The notes: generated by a model not told the origin, from the letters alone. A DNA stretch of 64,000 nucleotides from Nitrosopumilaceae archaeon (GCA_030041535.1 JASHNR010000061.1:22065-86064), one strand, 5' to 3'. Shown: positions 53,773 to 62,264, counted from the first letter of the stretch. A program made the numbers and translations.

Positions 53773-55404
53773 CTATTTACCTTCCATATCGCGCCCAAAA
53801 TGGGATGATTGGAATCTAATGGGATTGTAGGATGTCATGTTTTGTTCTCCCATCTGATACCTTCCTGTCTGAATTTCTCCTCCTAGATGGTACTTTCCTG
53901 TCTGAATTGCTTCTCCTAGATGGTACCTTTCTTTCTGAATTGTTTCTTGACCCATCATGGAATGTCCTGAACTTACCATCGCATTGCCTTTCATGATATT
54001 GCTGATTCCACTCAAAACATCTGGTTTTCCTTCCATTTTCATATTGTTCTGTATAGCTATGATTTTATCTAGTGCTTGTTTTTTCTCAGTAGGATCTACA
54101 GGGAGCCCATGTGCTTCTTTTAGAAAAACATCCATGTTGCTTGTGAAATTTGCAAACAGTCCATTGTACTCTGTTCTTACGTCAGTATACTTGTCGTTTA
54201 TTGTACTCAGATTTGCCTTGCAGTTATCCATGATCTGGCTACTGTTGGTTGCAGTAGTATTTGCAAGACTTGCGTGGCATGCCTTGATTGCATCGATAGT
54301 CTCGTTTCTTTGCTGCTGGAAGATTTGTCCAGCACGATGTAAAAAGTCTGAGATCTGTTTTCCAATAGCTGTTTCATTCTCCCCTGTACCATTTGACGAT
54401 ATCGGTGTAAGTGATTGTATTGATGTTGACTGTGTTGTAACAGTGAGTATGGCCGAGTCAGAGCCTGCTGCAAATTGGGAATTGCTTGGCGAATAATTTG
54501 CATTAATTGTGACAGAACTGGCTGTGCTAGGCGCAGTATAGCTTGTAGTACATACAAGCTGGTCATTTCCTGACGGGTTGCATGTAAAAGAGCCAAATGT
54601 TCCTCCGGCACTTGGATTGCCGTCATTGAATGATACAGTTCCAACCGGGTTTGTACTGGCCGATGTGTCAGTAACCGTTGCAGTTATTGTGGTTTGTGAA
54701 CCAGTGTTTACAGTTGTTGGATTCAGTGATACACTAGTGGCTGTAGTATCGGCAGTTGTGGTCTTTGTAAAGGGAAGGTTGACAGAGAATTTGTAAATGT
54801 TATCAAAGACAGTGATAAGATAGGGCGAATTCCCCTGGTTTGGGATTGTTATTTGTTGTGAGAATGCTCCTGTACTGTCTGTTGTAGATATTGCAAGATC
54901 AGAAGCACATGGATCGCTACTGGAATTTGAGGAAGGGTCGCATGGAAGTACGTTGATGTAGACCAGGCCATTTGGATTAAAGTGTGAACCTGTGATTGTC
55001 ACCTGCGTTCCCACAGAGCCAGATAGTGGTGATGCCTGTATGGTGGGGGCCCCAGAAGGCAGGCTTGTGTCAATGAATGATGTTGTTGCAGTATTACCTC
55101 CTGCTGTTGCCGTAACTGCAACAGACTGCGTGCCTGATGGAGGGGACGCTATTTGAAGCTGCGCAGTAAAGTATCCATTTGTGTCCGCAGTAGCAGATGC
55201 TGTACCAACATTGGGATTTGTACTGATTGAGACTGAAGCTCCAGAGCCAAAGCTCCATCCGTAGACTGTTACTATATCTGGAAAGGTGCTTCCAAATGAT
55301 GGCGAGACTACAATTATTGGAGAACCGCCATAGGAAGCGTAAATGTTTGGGACTAGGGAAAATACTAGCAATACTAGAACCGGAAATAAGAGAATTTTCC
55401 CCAT
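53773..55404 (-). CDS. Secreted Ig-like-fold protein with C-terminal 11-aa repeats
   Basis: A 543-aa exported protein. After the signal peptide (about 4-22) come two IPT/TIG-like domains (VSPSFGSTFPDIVTVYGWSF; ASPLSGSVGTQVTITGSHFN), a Big_3-like Ig domain (TTITATVTDTSASTNPVGTV), a helical region (about 345-455) and a C-terminal tail with three 11-residue units related to (R/K)Y(H/Q)(L/M)G(x)EIQTG. There is no C-terminal anchor. Surface or adhesion role is inferred only. Confidence 0.75.
   Translation of the reverse strand: MGKILLFPVLVLLVFSLVPNIYASYGGSPIIVVSPSFGSTFPDIVTVYGWSFGSGASVSISTNPNVGTASATADTNGYFTAQLQIASPPSGTQSVAVTATAGGNTATTSFIDTSLPSGAPTIQASPLSGSVGTQVTITGSHFNPNGLVYINVLPCDPSSNSSSDPCASDLAISTTDSTGAFSQQITIPNQGNSPYLITVFDNIYKFSVNLPFTKTTTADTTATSVSLNPTTVNTGSQTTITATVTDTSASTNPVGTVSFNDGNPSAGGTFGSFTCNPSGNDQLVCTTSYTAPSTASSVTINANYSPSNSQFAAGSDSAILTVTTQSTSIQSLTPISSNGTGENETAIGKQISDFLHRAGQIFQQQRNETIDAIKACHASLANTTATNSSQIMDNCKANLSTINDKYTDVRTEYNGLFANFTSNMDVFLKEAHGLPVDPTEKKQALDKIIAIQNNMKMEGKPDVLSGISNIMKGNAMVSSGHSMMGQETIQKERYHLGEAIQTGKYHLGGEIQTGRYQMGEQNMTSYNPIRFQSSHFGRDMEGK
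53846..53940. repeat. Tandem 33-nt repeats in the Ig-like protein tail
   Basis: Three units with 33-bp period, most alike in CTCCTAGATGGTACTTTCCT versus CTCCTAGATGGTACCTTTCT, encoding the 11-aa tail repeats. Confidence 0.75.
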
Positions 55405-55666
55405 ATGTCAGACTTGTAAACCAAAGTTCTATAATTGCGTTTATAAAAAAATTACCTATACAGATCCTGTTACCAAGTTTGGAGGGCAGTTTTGTAGCCT
55501 GTTGCAATTACGTTTTTGATTCGGGTTCTGTAAGAGTCGATAAAACAGTTTTGGCACATCTATCCATTTTTGATTTTTTTATTGACAACAAATACAAATG
55601 TCAGAGTCAACTTGTACAATGGAATTATTGAGATTAACATGCATTGTTAAAAACTAGAGGGAAATT

Positions 55667-56194
55667 TTATTTCTTTGATAATTCGAGAAGTTTTCTTGCT
55701 TGTTTGAGACCAACCACAGGCAACAATTTTGAATCAAGCAATCCTATTTGAGCCAAAAGCGATCCCTGATCCCAGTAAATGTGCTCGTGGGCAATCTTGT
55801 TGCCTTTGAACTTCATTACTACTACATGTGCAAGCTCAACATGTTTTCCAGTAGGCTGAATTCCTGGAAGCATGTAATCAATTGGAATGTCATGTGTGAA
55901 TTTTAGAATCAGCTCGTCAACTACCTGATCTTTTCCCACTGTACGAGATACCGGTATTACCTCGGTATCTTTTGGCATCTTTCCAACAAAGTGATTCGTA
56001 TAGAAATTATAGACTCCGTCATATCCTATTCCGCCAGTCAGAGTTGGCACGTTATGCACGTATGGCTCATCTACCATCGTGGTCATTGTAGCCTTGACGT
56101 CTTTATCTTCAAACTCGTACTCTATATGCTTGTCAAAAACTTTTCCAAGGTCGTGATTTTTGTTTTTTGAATTACTTTTTTTCTTAGATTTCAT
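55667..56194 (-). CDS. SnoaL/NTF2-like protein
   Basis: A 175-aa protein with a Lys/Ser/Asn-rich N-terminal tail, then an NTF2-like cone fold: helix DKHIEYEFEDKDVKATMTTM, strands HVELAHVVVMKFKGNKIAHE and HIYWDQGSLLAQIGLL. It resembles SnoaL-like ester cyclase/dehydratase families that are found widely in soil and archaeal genomes. Substrate unknown. It is a single gene with no operon partner. Confidence 0.7.
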   Translation of the reverse strand: MKSKKKSNSKNKNHDLGKVFDKHIEYEFEDKDVKATMTTMVDEPYVHNVPTLTGGIGYDGVYNFYTNHFVGKMPKDTEVIPVSRTVGKDQVVDELILKFTHDIPIDYMLPGIQPTGKHVELAHVVVMKFKGNKIAHEHIYWDQGSLLAQIGLLDSKLLPVVGLKQARKLLELSKK

Positions 56195-56307
56195 TACTGC
56201 GAAATATTATCAGATTTGGCTAAATTAACTTTTTAAATCATGGTGCAGACTTGGTCATTGCCACGTAGATTTTATTGTCCTTGCAAACAGGCCATGATAC
56301 AACTTGA

Positions 56308-56661
56308 TTATTCGCCATATCCAGGATCTGCTTTTCCTGTAATTTTTACAATATCCCTGTCGGCTGCAATATTTTGGATTTTATCTATTTTCATGCGACC
56401 CAAGACATGAAGAACATCTTTTTTATCCCCGTGTTCTACCTCCAGTGAATATTTTTCTCGCAGACCATTCATTTTGATATCTACATTGGTGCCTGGCTTG
56501 TACTCTATGATTGCGCTGACATCAGGCTCTATCATGTCTTCGCTTGCAAGTTTCCTTTCAAGATAGATTATTCTGTGTACCAGACTGGGATCTACGTTTG
56601 GCATGACTTGTTTGAGTTTGGACACATACTCGTTGTATATGGATTCTGCATCTTGTGCCAT
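56308..56661 (-). CDS. Conserved hypothetical (117 aa)
   Basis: A small soluble protein: an N-terminal helical pair (AQDAESIYNEYVSKLKQVMP, VHRIIYLERKLASEDM) and a beta-rich C-terminal half. The ATG at 56661 is chosen because TTATTTAAG (56683-56691) lies 26 nt upstream, giving a leaderless mRNA; an in-frame GTG 15 nt upstream is less likely. No family recognised. Confidence 0.6.
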   Translation of the reverse strand: MAQDAESIYNEYVSKLKQVMPNVDPSLVHRIIYLERKLASEDMIEPDVSAIIEYKPGTNVDIKMNGLREKYSLEVEHGDKKDVLHVLGRMKIDKIQNIAADRDIVKITGKADPGYGE

Positions 56662-56798
56662 GGTTATATTATACACAGAATGTTATTTAAGACCTAGGCA
56701 ACATTTTCCAGTCTCTTATCCATGTCAATCGATGATTCCTTGTAGATTTATCCCATTTTGCTTGAATATCTTTTAAGTGAGTTTGACCAATCTATACC

Positions 56799-57329
56799 AT
56801 GGTAAAATTTGGTAACATATTTGGTTCGAAGAAAGATGCGTCTGATGAAGTCAAAGTGACGATAGGTAAAAAAGATCCGGCAGAAAGAAGAGCCCTTGCC
56901 AGGAATACAGATACTTCGGGGGAGACTTTAAAACATCTAGCTAGCGACGGGGATTCTGAGATAAGAAGAGAGGTTGCACACAACAGGAATACTTCTTCGG
57001 GAATTTTAGAAGAGCTGGCCAGTGATGATGAATGGAAGGTAAGATACGAGGTGGCAAGAAATCACAATACCCCTTCAGATATAGTAGAGAAGCTGTGCGG
57101 AGACAAGGACTGGAGGGTAAGAGAAGGCGTCGCCTGGAATGAGAAAGCTTCTGGTGAAATTTTGGAAAAACTTGCATCGGATCGTCGTGAGGTAAGATAT
57201 GCTGTTTTAATGAACAAGCATACCCCTATTGGGCTTGTAAAACGCATAGAACTTGAGAACGAACGAGAAGAGGCGGAGAGAAAGAGATCAGATACTGAAG
57301 ATCTAAGAGAGATAAGAGGCAGGGAATAG
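56799..57329 (+). CDS. Leucine-rich-variant (LRV/HEAT-like) repeat protein
   Basis: A 176-aa protein made mostly of five repeats of about 24-26 residues: RRALARNTDTSGETLKHLAS, RREVAHNRNTSSGILEELAS, RYEVARNHNTPSDIVEKLCG, REGVAWNEKASGEILEKLAS and a shorter RYAVLMNKHTPIGLVKRI. The R-x-x-(V/L)-A-x-N-x-x-(T/A) consensus is that of LRV repeats. A charged helix ends the protein. It is likely a binding scaffold; partner unknown. TATA-like CTTTTAAGT is 25 nt upstream of the ATG. Confidence 0.85.
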   Translation: MVKFGNIFGSKKDASDEVKVTIGKKDPAERRALARNTDTSGETLKHLASDGDSEIRREVAHNRNTSSGILEELASDDEWKVRYEVARNHNTPSDIVEKLCGDKDWRVREGVAWNEKASGEILEKLASDRREVRYAVLMNKHTPIGLVKRIELENEREEAERKRSDTEDLREIRGRE

Positions 57330-57492
57330 AAGAGGCGGTATGAAAAAATGATATTTCCTGATTGGTAAGATATTTCATACCAGAAAGTTTTGAAACAAGA
57401 AAAAGATCTGATATGCAAGGATCGAAATCTTGTAATTTGTACTCTGAGAATTGCAAGATGGTTTAATTACCAGAAAAAACCCTCTGTGTTGC

Positions 57493-57882
57493 ATGGTCTC
57501 TGAAAAAGTGGTCAGGTTTCAAAACAAGAACAGGGACTTGAACCAGCTAGCACAGCAAATAACTTCAATGTTAGATAGAGACGGATACAAAACACAGATG
57601 ACTGCTACTTCTCCTGTAGGTACAATCATCCAGGCAACAAAGGCAGGCATTTTGAGGGATTTCATTACTGCAGACAGGGCATTTACTATAATGATTAGTG
57701 GGGATCCAAACGACTTTGCCATACATATAGGAATTGGAAAATTCATACAAAACATTGCCGTTGCAGCAATAGAGACATTGCTCTTGTCGTTGCTGTTTCT
57801 GGCAGTTGACATTCCAGAGATGCTGTGGACAGTACATGTGGAAAAAGAGATATTAAATAAAATAACTCAAATTGTAGGCTAA
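57493..57882 (+). CDS. Conserved hypothetical with hydrophobic C-terminal region (129 aa)
   Basis: A protein with a soluble N-terminal part (LNQLAQQITSMLDRDGYKTQ, PVGTIIQATKAGILRDFITA) and a hydrophobic stretch near the C-terminus (AVAAIETLLLSLLFLAVDIP). The region up to the hydrophobic stretch resembles small archaeal proteins with a beta-alpha-beta fold, but I cannot name it. The ATG at 57493 has GTTTAATTA 27 nt upstream. A degenerate copy of part of this gene lies 70 bp downstream of its stop. Confidence 0.55.
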   Translation: MVSEKVVRFQNKNRDLNQLAQQITSMLDRDGYKTQMTATSPVGTIIQATKAGILRDFITADRAFTIMISGDPNDFAIHIGIGKFIQNIAVAAIETLLLSLLFLAVDIPEMLWTVHVEKEILNKITQIVG

Positions 57883-57954
57883 ATCAGTTGGCTCTTTTAC
57901 TCGAATAATTCTTGTCACTTTCACACAATTGGTTGGTCACCTCATGATATAAGA

Positions 57955-58017
57955 CACAACAAATAACTTCAATGTTAGATGGAGACAAATGCAAAACACA
58001 GATAACGCTAGTTCTCC
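57955..58017 (+). pseudogene. Degenerate partial copy of the preceding gene
   Basis: About 63 bases similar to 57551-57614 inside the preceding gene, including an unbroken run AAATAACTTCAATGTTAGAT, with scattered changes and a 1-nt deletion. It has no start and cannot encode a functional protein: a remnant of a tandem duplication. Confidence 0.7.
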
Positions 58018-58100
58018 GTCAATAATGCTAAATTATCCTTCACCACTAACTACCAAATTTTTGCCACATTAGACAATATAAGATTGAAGATAGAATAGTC

Positions 58101-58220
58101 ATGAAAAATTCATTTGCAGACAAAACAGTAGTGCTATTTACGACAGCAGTTGTTGGAGGAGTCATGACATTAATTGGATTTTTTGCAATCAATGAACTTT
58201 TCATTCTGGTCCCTAGATAA
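58101..58220 (+). CDS. Small single-helix membrane protein (39 aa)
   Basis: ATG to TAA encoding MKNSFADKTVVLFTTAVVGG and a hydrophobic continuation VMTLIGFFAINELFILVPR: a short charged N-terminus and one or two membrane passes. The preceding 50 bp contain a TATA-like element (ACAATATAAG). Function unknown; very short, so coding status is moderate. Confidence 0.45.
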   Translation: MKNSFADKTVVLFTTAVVGGVMTLIGFFAINELFILVPR

Positions 58221-58391
58221 ATCAAAGTTGAAAGCAGAGATTTTCAAATAGCGGTTGGCGAAATTTTGCCTCAAAAAAGAAGTCGGAGACTGAAATAGTC
58301 ACGTAACTTTAGATACTATGAAATTAGAATAAACTTTCATTAATACAAAATCATGTCATTATCTAGATTTATTTAATATGAATTGCAATTT

Positions 58392-59150
58392 ATGCTTACG
58401 AAAACATGGAAAAAATTCTTCAATAATCGATACTATATTTTCCTTGTTTTACCAATTTTTGGAGTTCTGACTGCTGCTGGAACTAATACGCCAACACTAG
58501 GATTCTGTCCACCAACATGCGCGTCAAATTTAGATTACACGTCTTCAATTTCGATCACAACAGACAAGCCAGCCTATATTCGTGGAGATGTAGTTACAGT
58601 ATCAGGTCACGTAACAAATCCAATCGCAGGAGAGAATGTTGTCATGATGGGGATTGATCCATCGCTTGATGACATATTTGCAACCCAGTTATCTCTTGAT
58701 AATAACGGCAACTATACCACCAAAATAAACACATCCAGTCCACTCATGGCAGAAAATGGTCAATACGAGATCCTAGCACAATATCATTCAGAGCAGGGGA
58801 CGCTTACAGCACAAACACAATTCATTGTTACTGCAAACTGCCTTGATAGTCAATGTTCTACTCCAACAAGTGCGGTCACAGTCATACAGATCCCACAGTG
58901 GATTCACAATAACGCAAAATGGTGGTCAGAGGGAACCATAACTAATAATGACTTTATTCAAGGTATTCAATATCTAATTCAGCAAAAAATAATTGCAATC
59001 CCTCCAGCTCAATCACCTTATGCGTCGGCAAATCAAATTCCAGCATGGTTTAAAAACAATGCTGGCTGGTGGGCAGACGGACAGATTTCAGACGATGAGT
59101 TTGTAAAAAGCATACAGTGGTTAGTCTCTAATGGAATAATCAAAGCGTAA
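58392..59150 (+). CDS. Secreted protein with Ig-like domain and two Trp-rich C-terminal modules
   Basis: A 252-aa exported protein: signal segment (about 12-32), one Ig/MG2-like domain (ITTDKPAYIRGDVVTVSGHV, ...) and two modules, IPQWIHNNAKWWSEGTITNN onward and IPAWFKNNAGWWADGQISDD onward. It is a minimal version of the larger proteins at 11.7 kb and 0.8 kb. The ATG at 58392 is preferred to a TTG three codons upstream because TTTATTTAA (58368-58376) is then nearest the correct promoter distance. Confidence 0.8.
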   Translation: MLTKTWKKFFNNRYYIFLVLPIFGVLTAAGTNTPTLGFCPPTCASNLDYTSSISITTDKPAYIRGDVVTVSGHVTNPIAGENVVMMGIDPSLDDIFATQLSLDNNGNYTTKINTSSPLMAENGQYEILAQYHSEQGTLTAQTQFIVTANCLDSQCSTPTSAVTVIQIPQWIHNNAKWWSEGTITNNDFIQGIQYLIQQKIIAIPPAQSPYASANQIPAWFKNNAGWWADGQISDDEFVKSIQWLVSNGIIKA

Positions 59151-59277
59151 TTCTAAAAACATTAAACATGAAACTAATTTTTTGTAAATGGGCACACAGA
59201 ATAACGGCTATGATATACTCTACGCACATAAAGACTCAACTTGATTCAGATTTCCCCTTGGCCAAGTATTTTTGCGG

Positions 59278-59604
59278 TTACAAAAGCTGAATGCCATGTG
59301 CCCGTCTATGAATCAACAATTCTTCCTCGCTTGATACCACATATCCGCACATCTCACACCTTAGAAAGCCAAAGTCCTCAATTGGCACTTCTTTTGCCAG
59401 CAAGAAATTTGTGGGATCTATTTTACGCACTTTGTAACCCAATCGCTTTGTTTCTACAAGAAAGGATTCCAGCATCTGCTCTACGTTTGCTTCATTTACC
59501 ATCACCGATGATTTTTCTGTCTTTGCCTCAAAGTGGTGACCCTTTAGATAATTTGCCAGCTCTGTTGCAATTTCATTGTCATTTGCACAGTCTATTGTTA
59601 TCAT
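59278..59604 (-). CDS. C2H2 zinc-finger protein
   Basis: A 108-aa protein. Residues about 1-80 are an alpha/beta region of unknown type (TIDCANDNEIATELANYLKG, VEQMLESFLVETKRLGYKVR), followed by a classic C2H2 finger, LRCEMCGYVVSSEEELLIHR plus RAH, i.e. C-x2-C-x12-H-x3-H. Single C2H2 fingers are uncommon but known in archaea. It may bind DNA or protein. The C-terminal end is the finger. Confidence 0.85.
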   Translation of the reverse strand: MITIDCANDNEIATELANYLKGHHFEAKTEKSSVMVNEANVEQMLESFLVETKRLGYKVRKIDPTNFLLAKEVPIEDFGFLRCEMCGYVVSSEEELLIHRRAHGIQLL

Positions 59605-59797
59605 TATAGAATTTGAAGACCATTGTTCTCAATATGTCTTCTTTGCTAAAATTCAATCTTTCTTGTAATGTTTTGTCATCTTGGTGTAAAGATATGAAGA
59701 ATTTTTTGCCAGATACGAGATTATGCCTATAACATACACAAAAATCATGGTTGTAGATGGTCGTCTGACCAACTACAGTTTGTGGTGCTCTTGACAC
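59579..59797 (-). CDS. Possible 72-aa hypothetical
   Basis: A frame starting GTG directly after the stop of the upstream small secreted-protein gene (TAGGTG) and overlapping the C2H2 gene by 26 bp. The composition (ISLHQDDKTLQERLNFSKED) looks protein-like, but there is no recognised domain. Could be real by its tight packing, or chance. Confidence 0.35.
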   Translation of the reverse strand: MSRAPQTVVGQTTIYNHDFCVCYRHNLVSGKKFFISLHQDDKTLQERLNFSKEDILRTMVFKFYNDNNRLCK

Positions 59798-60064
59798 CTA
59801 TGGAGTACCCTTAACAGGTACCACTACTGCCGGGTGTTGAGGTGTTTCACCTGCGGCACACAAATGATTTCCGCATACTACATTAGGATCTGTCAAGACA
59901 GTTACAGGTGTAGGAGGGTTAGTGCTGTATACATTAACAGCATAGGCAACACCTGAAAGGCTTTGATTTGCAACTATTGCAAACATTGCTATTGCGAAAA
60001 ACAATGTAGCATAGTTTGTCATTTTAGCCATGCGTCCTACCACAGATCTCACACGTTTTGCCAT
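59798..60064 (-). CDS. Small secreted protein with Cys pair (88 aa)
   Basis: A basic N-terminus (AKRVRSVVGRMAKM), a signal/membrane segment (ATLFFAIAMFAIVANQSLSG) and a short Pro/Thr-rich mature part with VVCGNHLCAAGETPQH, whose two Cys may form a disulfide. The H-L-C-A-A-G-E-T-P-x-H end resembles short Ca/metal-binding tails seen in archaeal secreted proteins, without a firm match. Confidence 0.55.
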   Translation of the reverse strand: MAKRVRSVVGRMAKMTNYATLFFAIAMFAIVANQSLSGVAYAVNVYSTNPPTPVTVLTDPNVVCGNHLCAAGETPQHPAVVVPVKGTP

Positions 60065-60314
60065 GATACAATTACGTCACCGTTTCATTTAAAAAATCTG
60101 AATACACTGCAACAGTATGTGTTACATCAAATAATCCCCAGATGTTTCAAAAGCAGTTAAAATTGTACGCCTGATAGCAGAGATTTTACCGCAGACAAAA
60201 AAAGCTACATCTGAAAGAGATCTGATTACAGTCTAGAATCTGTTAGGCTAGAATCGTTTCATTATAATTTAAATTTGTCCTCTACGTAATATATGATACA
60301 GAAGAGGTTGAGAA

Positions 60315-60734
60315 ATGAGAACTTGGCTTCTGCTCTCTGCCATTCTTGGTATATTCATATCGATAGATGTTTCTGTCAGCAGCTACGCACTGGTACAGAA
60401 TGGTTCGTCCGGAATTTTATTGGCATCATACCCTGTTGCTACAACTCAGGTACAGGAATATGTAACAACAGACAAGCCGTACTATGCGTTAGGTGTTGAA
60501 GGGTCTGCGATCGCATACATATCGGGACATGTATCAGGTGCGCAACCCATGGTAACCATAACCGTCAAAACTCCAGATAGCGAATACAAGAATCTTACTT
60601 GCAATACAGATCCGGCAGGATATTTTTCAGTGCCATACTTGATAGACTTTGATGCGCCTGTTGGCCAGTATTATATTACAGCATATTACAATGATGGACA
60701 GGTATCAACCAATTTTTACGTTATGAGGGGATGA
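60315..60734 (+). CDS. Secreted MG2/Ig-like protein (139 aa)
   Basis: A signal peptide (about 4-24) followed by one beta-sandwich: YVTTDKPYYALGVEGSAIAY and PAGYFSVPYLIDFDAPVGQY are typical of MG2-like (macroglobulin) or archaeal surface Ig domains. GTAATATATG lies about 24 nt upstream of the ATG. It resembles the Ig part of the 58.4-kb protein without the C-terminal modules. Confidence 0.7.
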   Translation: MRTWLLLSAILGIFISIDVSVSSYALVQNGSSGILLASYPVATTQVQEYVTTDKPYYALGVEGSAIAYISGHVSGAQPMVTITVKTPDSEYKNLTCNTDPAGYFSVPYLIDFDAPVGQYYITAYYNDGQVSTNFYVMRG

Positions 60735-60794
60735 TGATAGACGGTCATCACTGAGAAAATACATGCCATACTTCATTTGCACAAGGTTTAGGGC

Positions 60795-60923
60795 CTAGGT
60801 CTGTATTTTTTTGTGGGTCTTCTTTGGAAATGCATCGCATCCACATATCATGCATGGCATGCTGTGAAACCCTATGAACTCGTTTCCACACCCAGGACAC
60901 TTGAGCTCTATTATCTGGCTCAT
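60795..60923 (-). CDS. Zinc-ribbon microprotein (42 aa)
   Basis: ATG to TAG encoding a protein with two Cys pairs: ELKCPGCGNEF near residue 7 and MPCMICGCDAFPK near residue 23. This is the minimal zinc ribbon seen in many archaeal microproteins. Isolated gene on the minus strand. Function unknown. Confidence 0.6.
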   Translation of the reverse strand: MSQIIELKCPGCGNEFIGFHSMPCMICGCDAFPKKTHKKIQT

Positions 60924-61335
60924 GCCTATATTACTGCAAAGAACTAATAAAAATTCGTGGCACAATGTTACTGAACATGGTTAATGAAATTATCTTGACT
61001 TGCTGCCTTGGCCCAAGTGAGATTTTCTAGTCTGTAGGACTTGAAATCTCATGGTCTGAGTCCATATTTTTCAATAGTGTTTTTATTGGAGTGAATCTGA
61101 TCGCAGTTTTTTTGATCGATTCAATTTGCTATTACAATTGGATGAGCGAATCGTACATTCGTATCTCCAAACTCGAACCCTTTTTTGTTGTTCTTCATGT
61201 GTATCATTGCTTGATTTAGAATAAAGCCATTGTTGAACTGTGTTAAGTAACAATGTTAGTTCGCATGCGTAATTTTCATGGCTTGCAAACTGTATGTGAT
61301 ATCTGCTTAAATCAAAGAAAACCCTACTGATATCG
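60924..61335. other. 412-bp region without a convincing gene
   Basis: No reading frame of note on either strand. It contains one hairpin-forming inverted repeat (61019-61050) and several short repeats; base composition is AT-rich. It could hold a small RNA or be decayed sequence. Confidence 0.5.
61019..61050. repeat. Imperfect inverted repeat (hairpin)
   Basis: GAGATTT ... AAATCTC forms a 7-bp outer stem; AGTC/GGACT extends it inside around a small loop. No T-run follows directly, so a terminator is less likely than a structured RNA or a remnant. Confidence 0.45.
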
Positions 61336-61704
61336 TTGAGTATAATTCAGACCCGTCGCACAACAAACGGTATTCTTACTGCAAGCGTGGTCATACCTGC
61401 AATCATTGCAGTATCAGTCCTGCTTGAGCTGCATGCAATACCGCTTGTCCTGTCAGTGCCACTCTTTCTGGTTCCACTCTCGGTCTATACCACAATAGTT
61501 GGCCTCAGGTACAAGCAGGTGTCTCACCTAACACAAGACTATACTTACTATTTTACCTGGGCTGCAGTAATGCTATCAGTGGGTATTTCGTGGATACTCC
61601 TCTATGAAAAGACGGGCATAATAATTGGGGTAATAGCTGTTCTCTCAATTGTGCTGGGCTATGTCTACCTCAACAAGATGAAATCGTCCATGATCAAGGT
61701 ATGA
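61336..61704 (+). CDS. Small four-helix membrane protein (122 aa)
   Basis: Four hydrophobic stretches (GILTASVVIPAIIAVSVLLE, ALPLVLSVPLFLVPLSVYTT-like, YYFTWAAVMLSVGISWILLY, IIIGVIAVLSIVLGYVYL) with short connecting loops and a basic C-terminus. No family recognised. Start TTG. Confidence 0.55.
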   Translation: MSIIQTRRTTNGILTASVVIPAIIAVSVLLELHAIPLVLSVPLFLVPLSVYTTIVGLRYKQVSHLTQDYTYYFTWAAVMLSVGISWILLYEKTGIIIGVIAVLSIVLGYVYLNKMKSSMIKV

Positions 61705-61776
61705 CTATATGACGATTCCATTACTGGTTTACGTTAATTTCCAAGAGTTTCAGCTGGCATCATGCCTTTTCATGAA

Positions 61777-62030
61777 TTATTTCTTGTAAATTTCTCCCCT
61801 ATGGTCAGTCTCTACAACAAAGATTATCATCTTGCTTTGCTGTAAATCCAATATCACCCTGTAATTTCCCACACGTAGTCTAAAAAATGGCGAATTGGCT
61901 AACTCATCACTGCTCTAAAGGGATCTTCAATACAATCTAACACGGAATCATAAATCTTCTGGGCATTTTTCTTGTCTATTTTCTCTAATTGTTTAATGGA
62001 TTTCTCAGACCAGATGACCTCCCAAGTCAT
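61777..62030 (-). pseudogene. Frameshifted RelE/ParE-type toxin gene
   Basis: The frame opens with ATG directly after the antitoxin stop (TAGATG) and reads MTWEVIWSEKSIKQLEKIDK ... CIEDPFRAVMS then stop. In another frame the family continues at once: LANSPFFRLRVGNYRVILDL ... VVETDHRGEIYKK. Joined, the two parts form a full toxin of about 84 aa with the typical F-F-R-L-R-V-G-x-Y-R core. One frameshift near 61899-61910 breaks it. A sequencing error is possible. Confidence 0.8.
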
Positions 62031-62264
62031 CTACTTTAATCCTAATTTCCTTTTTACTTGATCTGATGTATATACACGCCCTGCCTTGATGTCTGCAACG
62101 CCTTCTTCAATGTTTTTGATCACCTCGTCACTTAGTATGTCATCTTTCTGAACAATTTTTAAAAGTCTGGCAATCACAGCCTCGTAGGTTTCTCCAGGAT
62201 GGTTCATTTGTTTTCTGAGGTCATTTTTGAGCTTTTTAGAAAGTTTGATCGTGCTTTGTTCCAT
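62031..62264 (-). CDS. Antitoxin of a ParE/RelE-type pair
   Basis: A 77-aa protein with an N-terminal ribbon-helix-helix-like segment (STIKLSKKLKNDLRKQMNHP, then ETYEAVIARLLKIV) and a C-terminal toxin-binding helix (IKNIEEGVADIKAGRVYTSD). The intact antitoxin sits directly upstream of the frameshifted toxin. Confidence 0.75.
   Translation of the reverse strand: MEQSTIKLSKKLKNDLRKQMNHPGETYEAVIARLLKIVQKDDILSDEVIKNIEEGVADIKAGRVYTSDQVKRKLGLK

Noticed and set aside
55094..55631. Frames on both strands over the start of the Ig-like protein
   Set aside because: They overlap the signal peptide region of a strong gene and have no recognisable domain.
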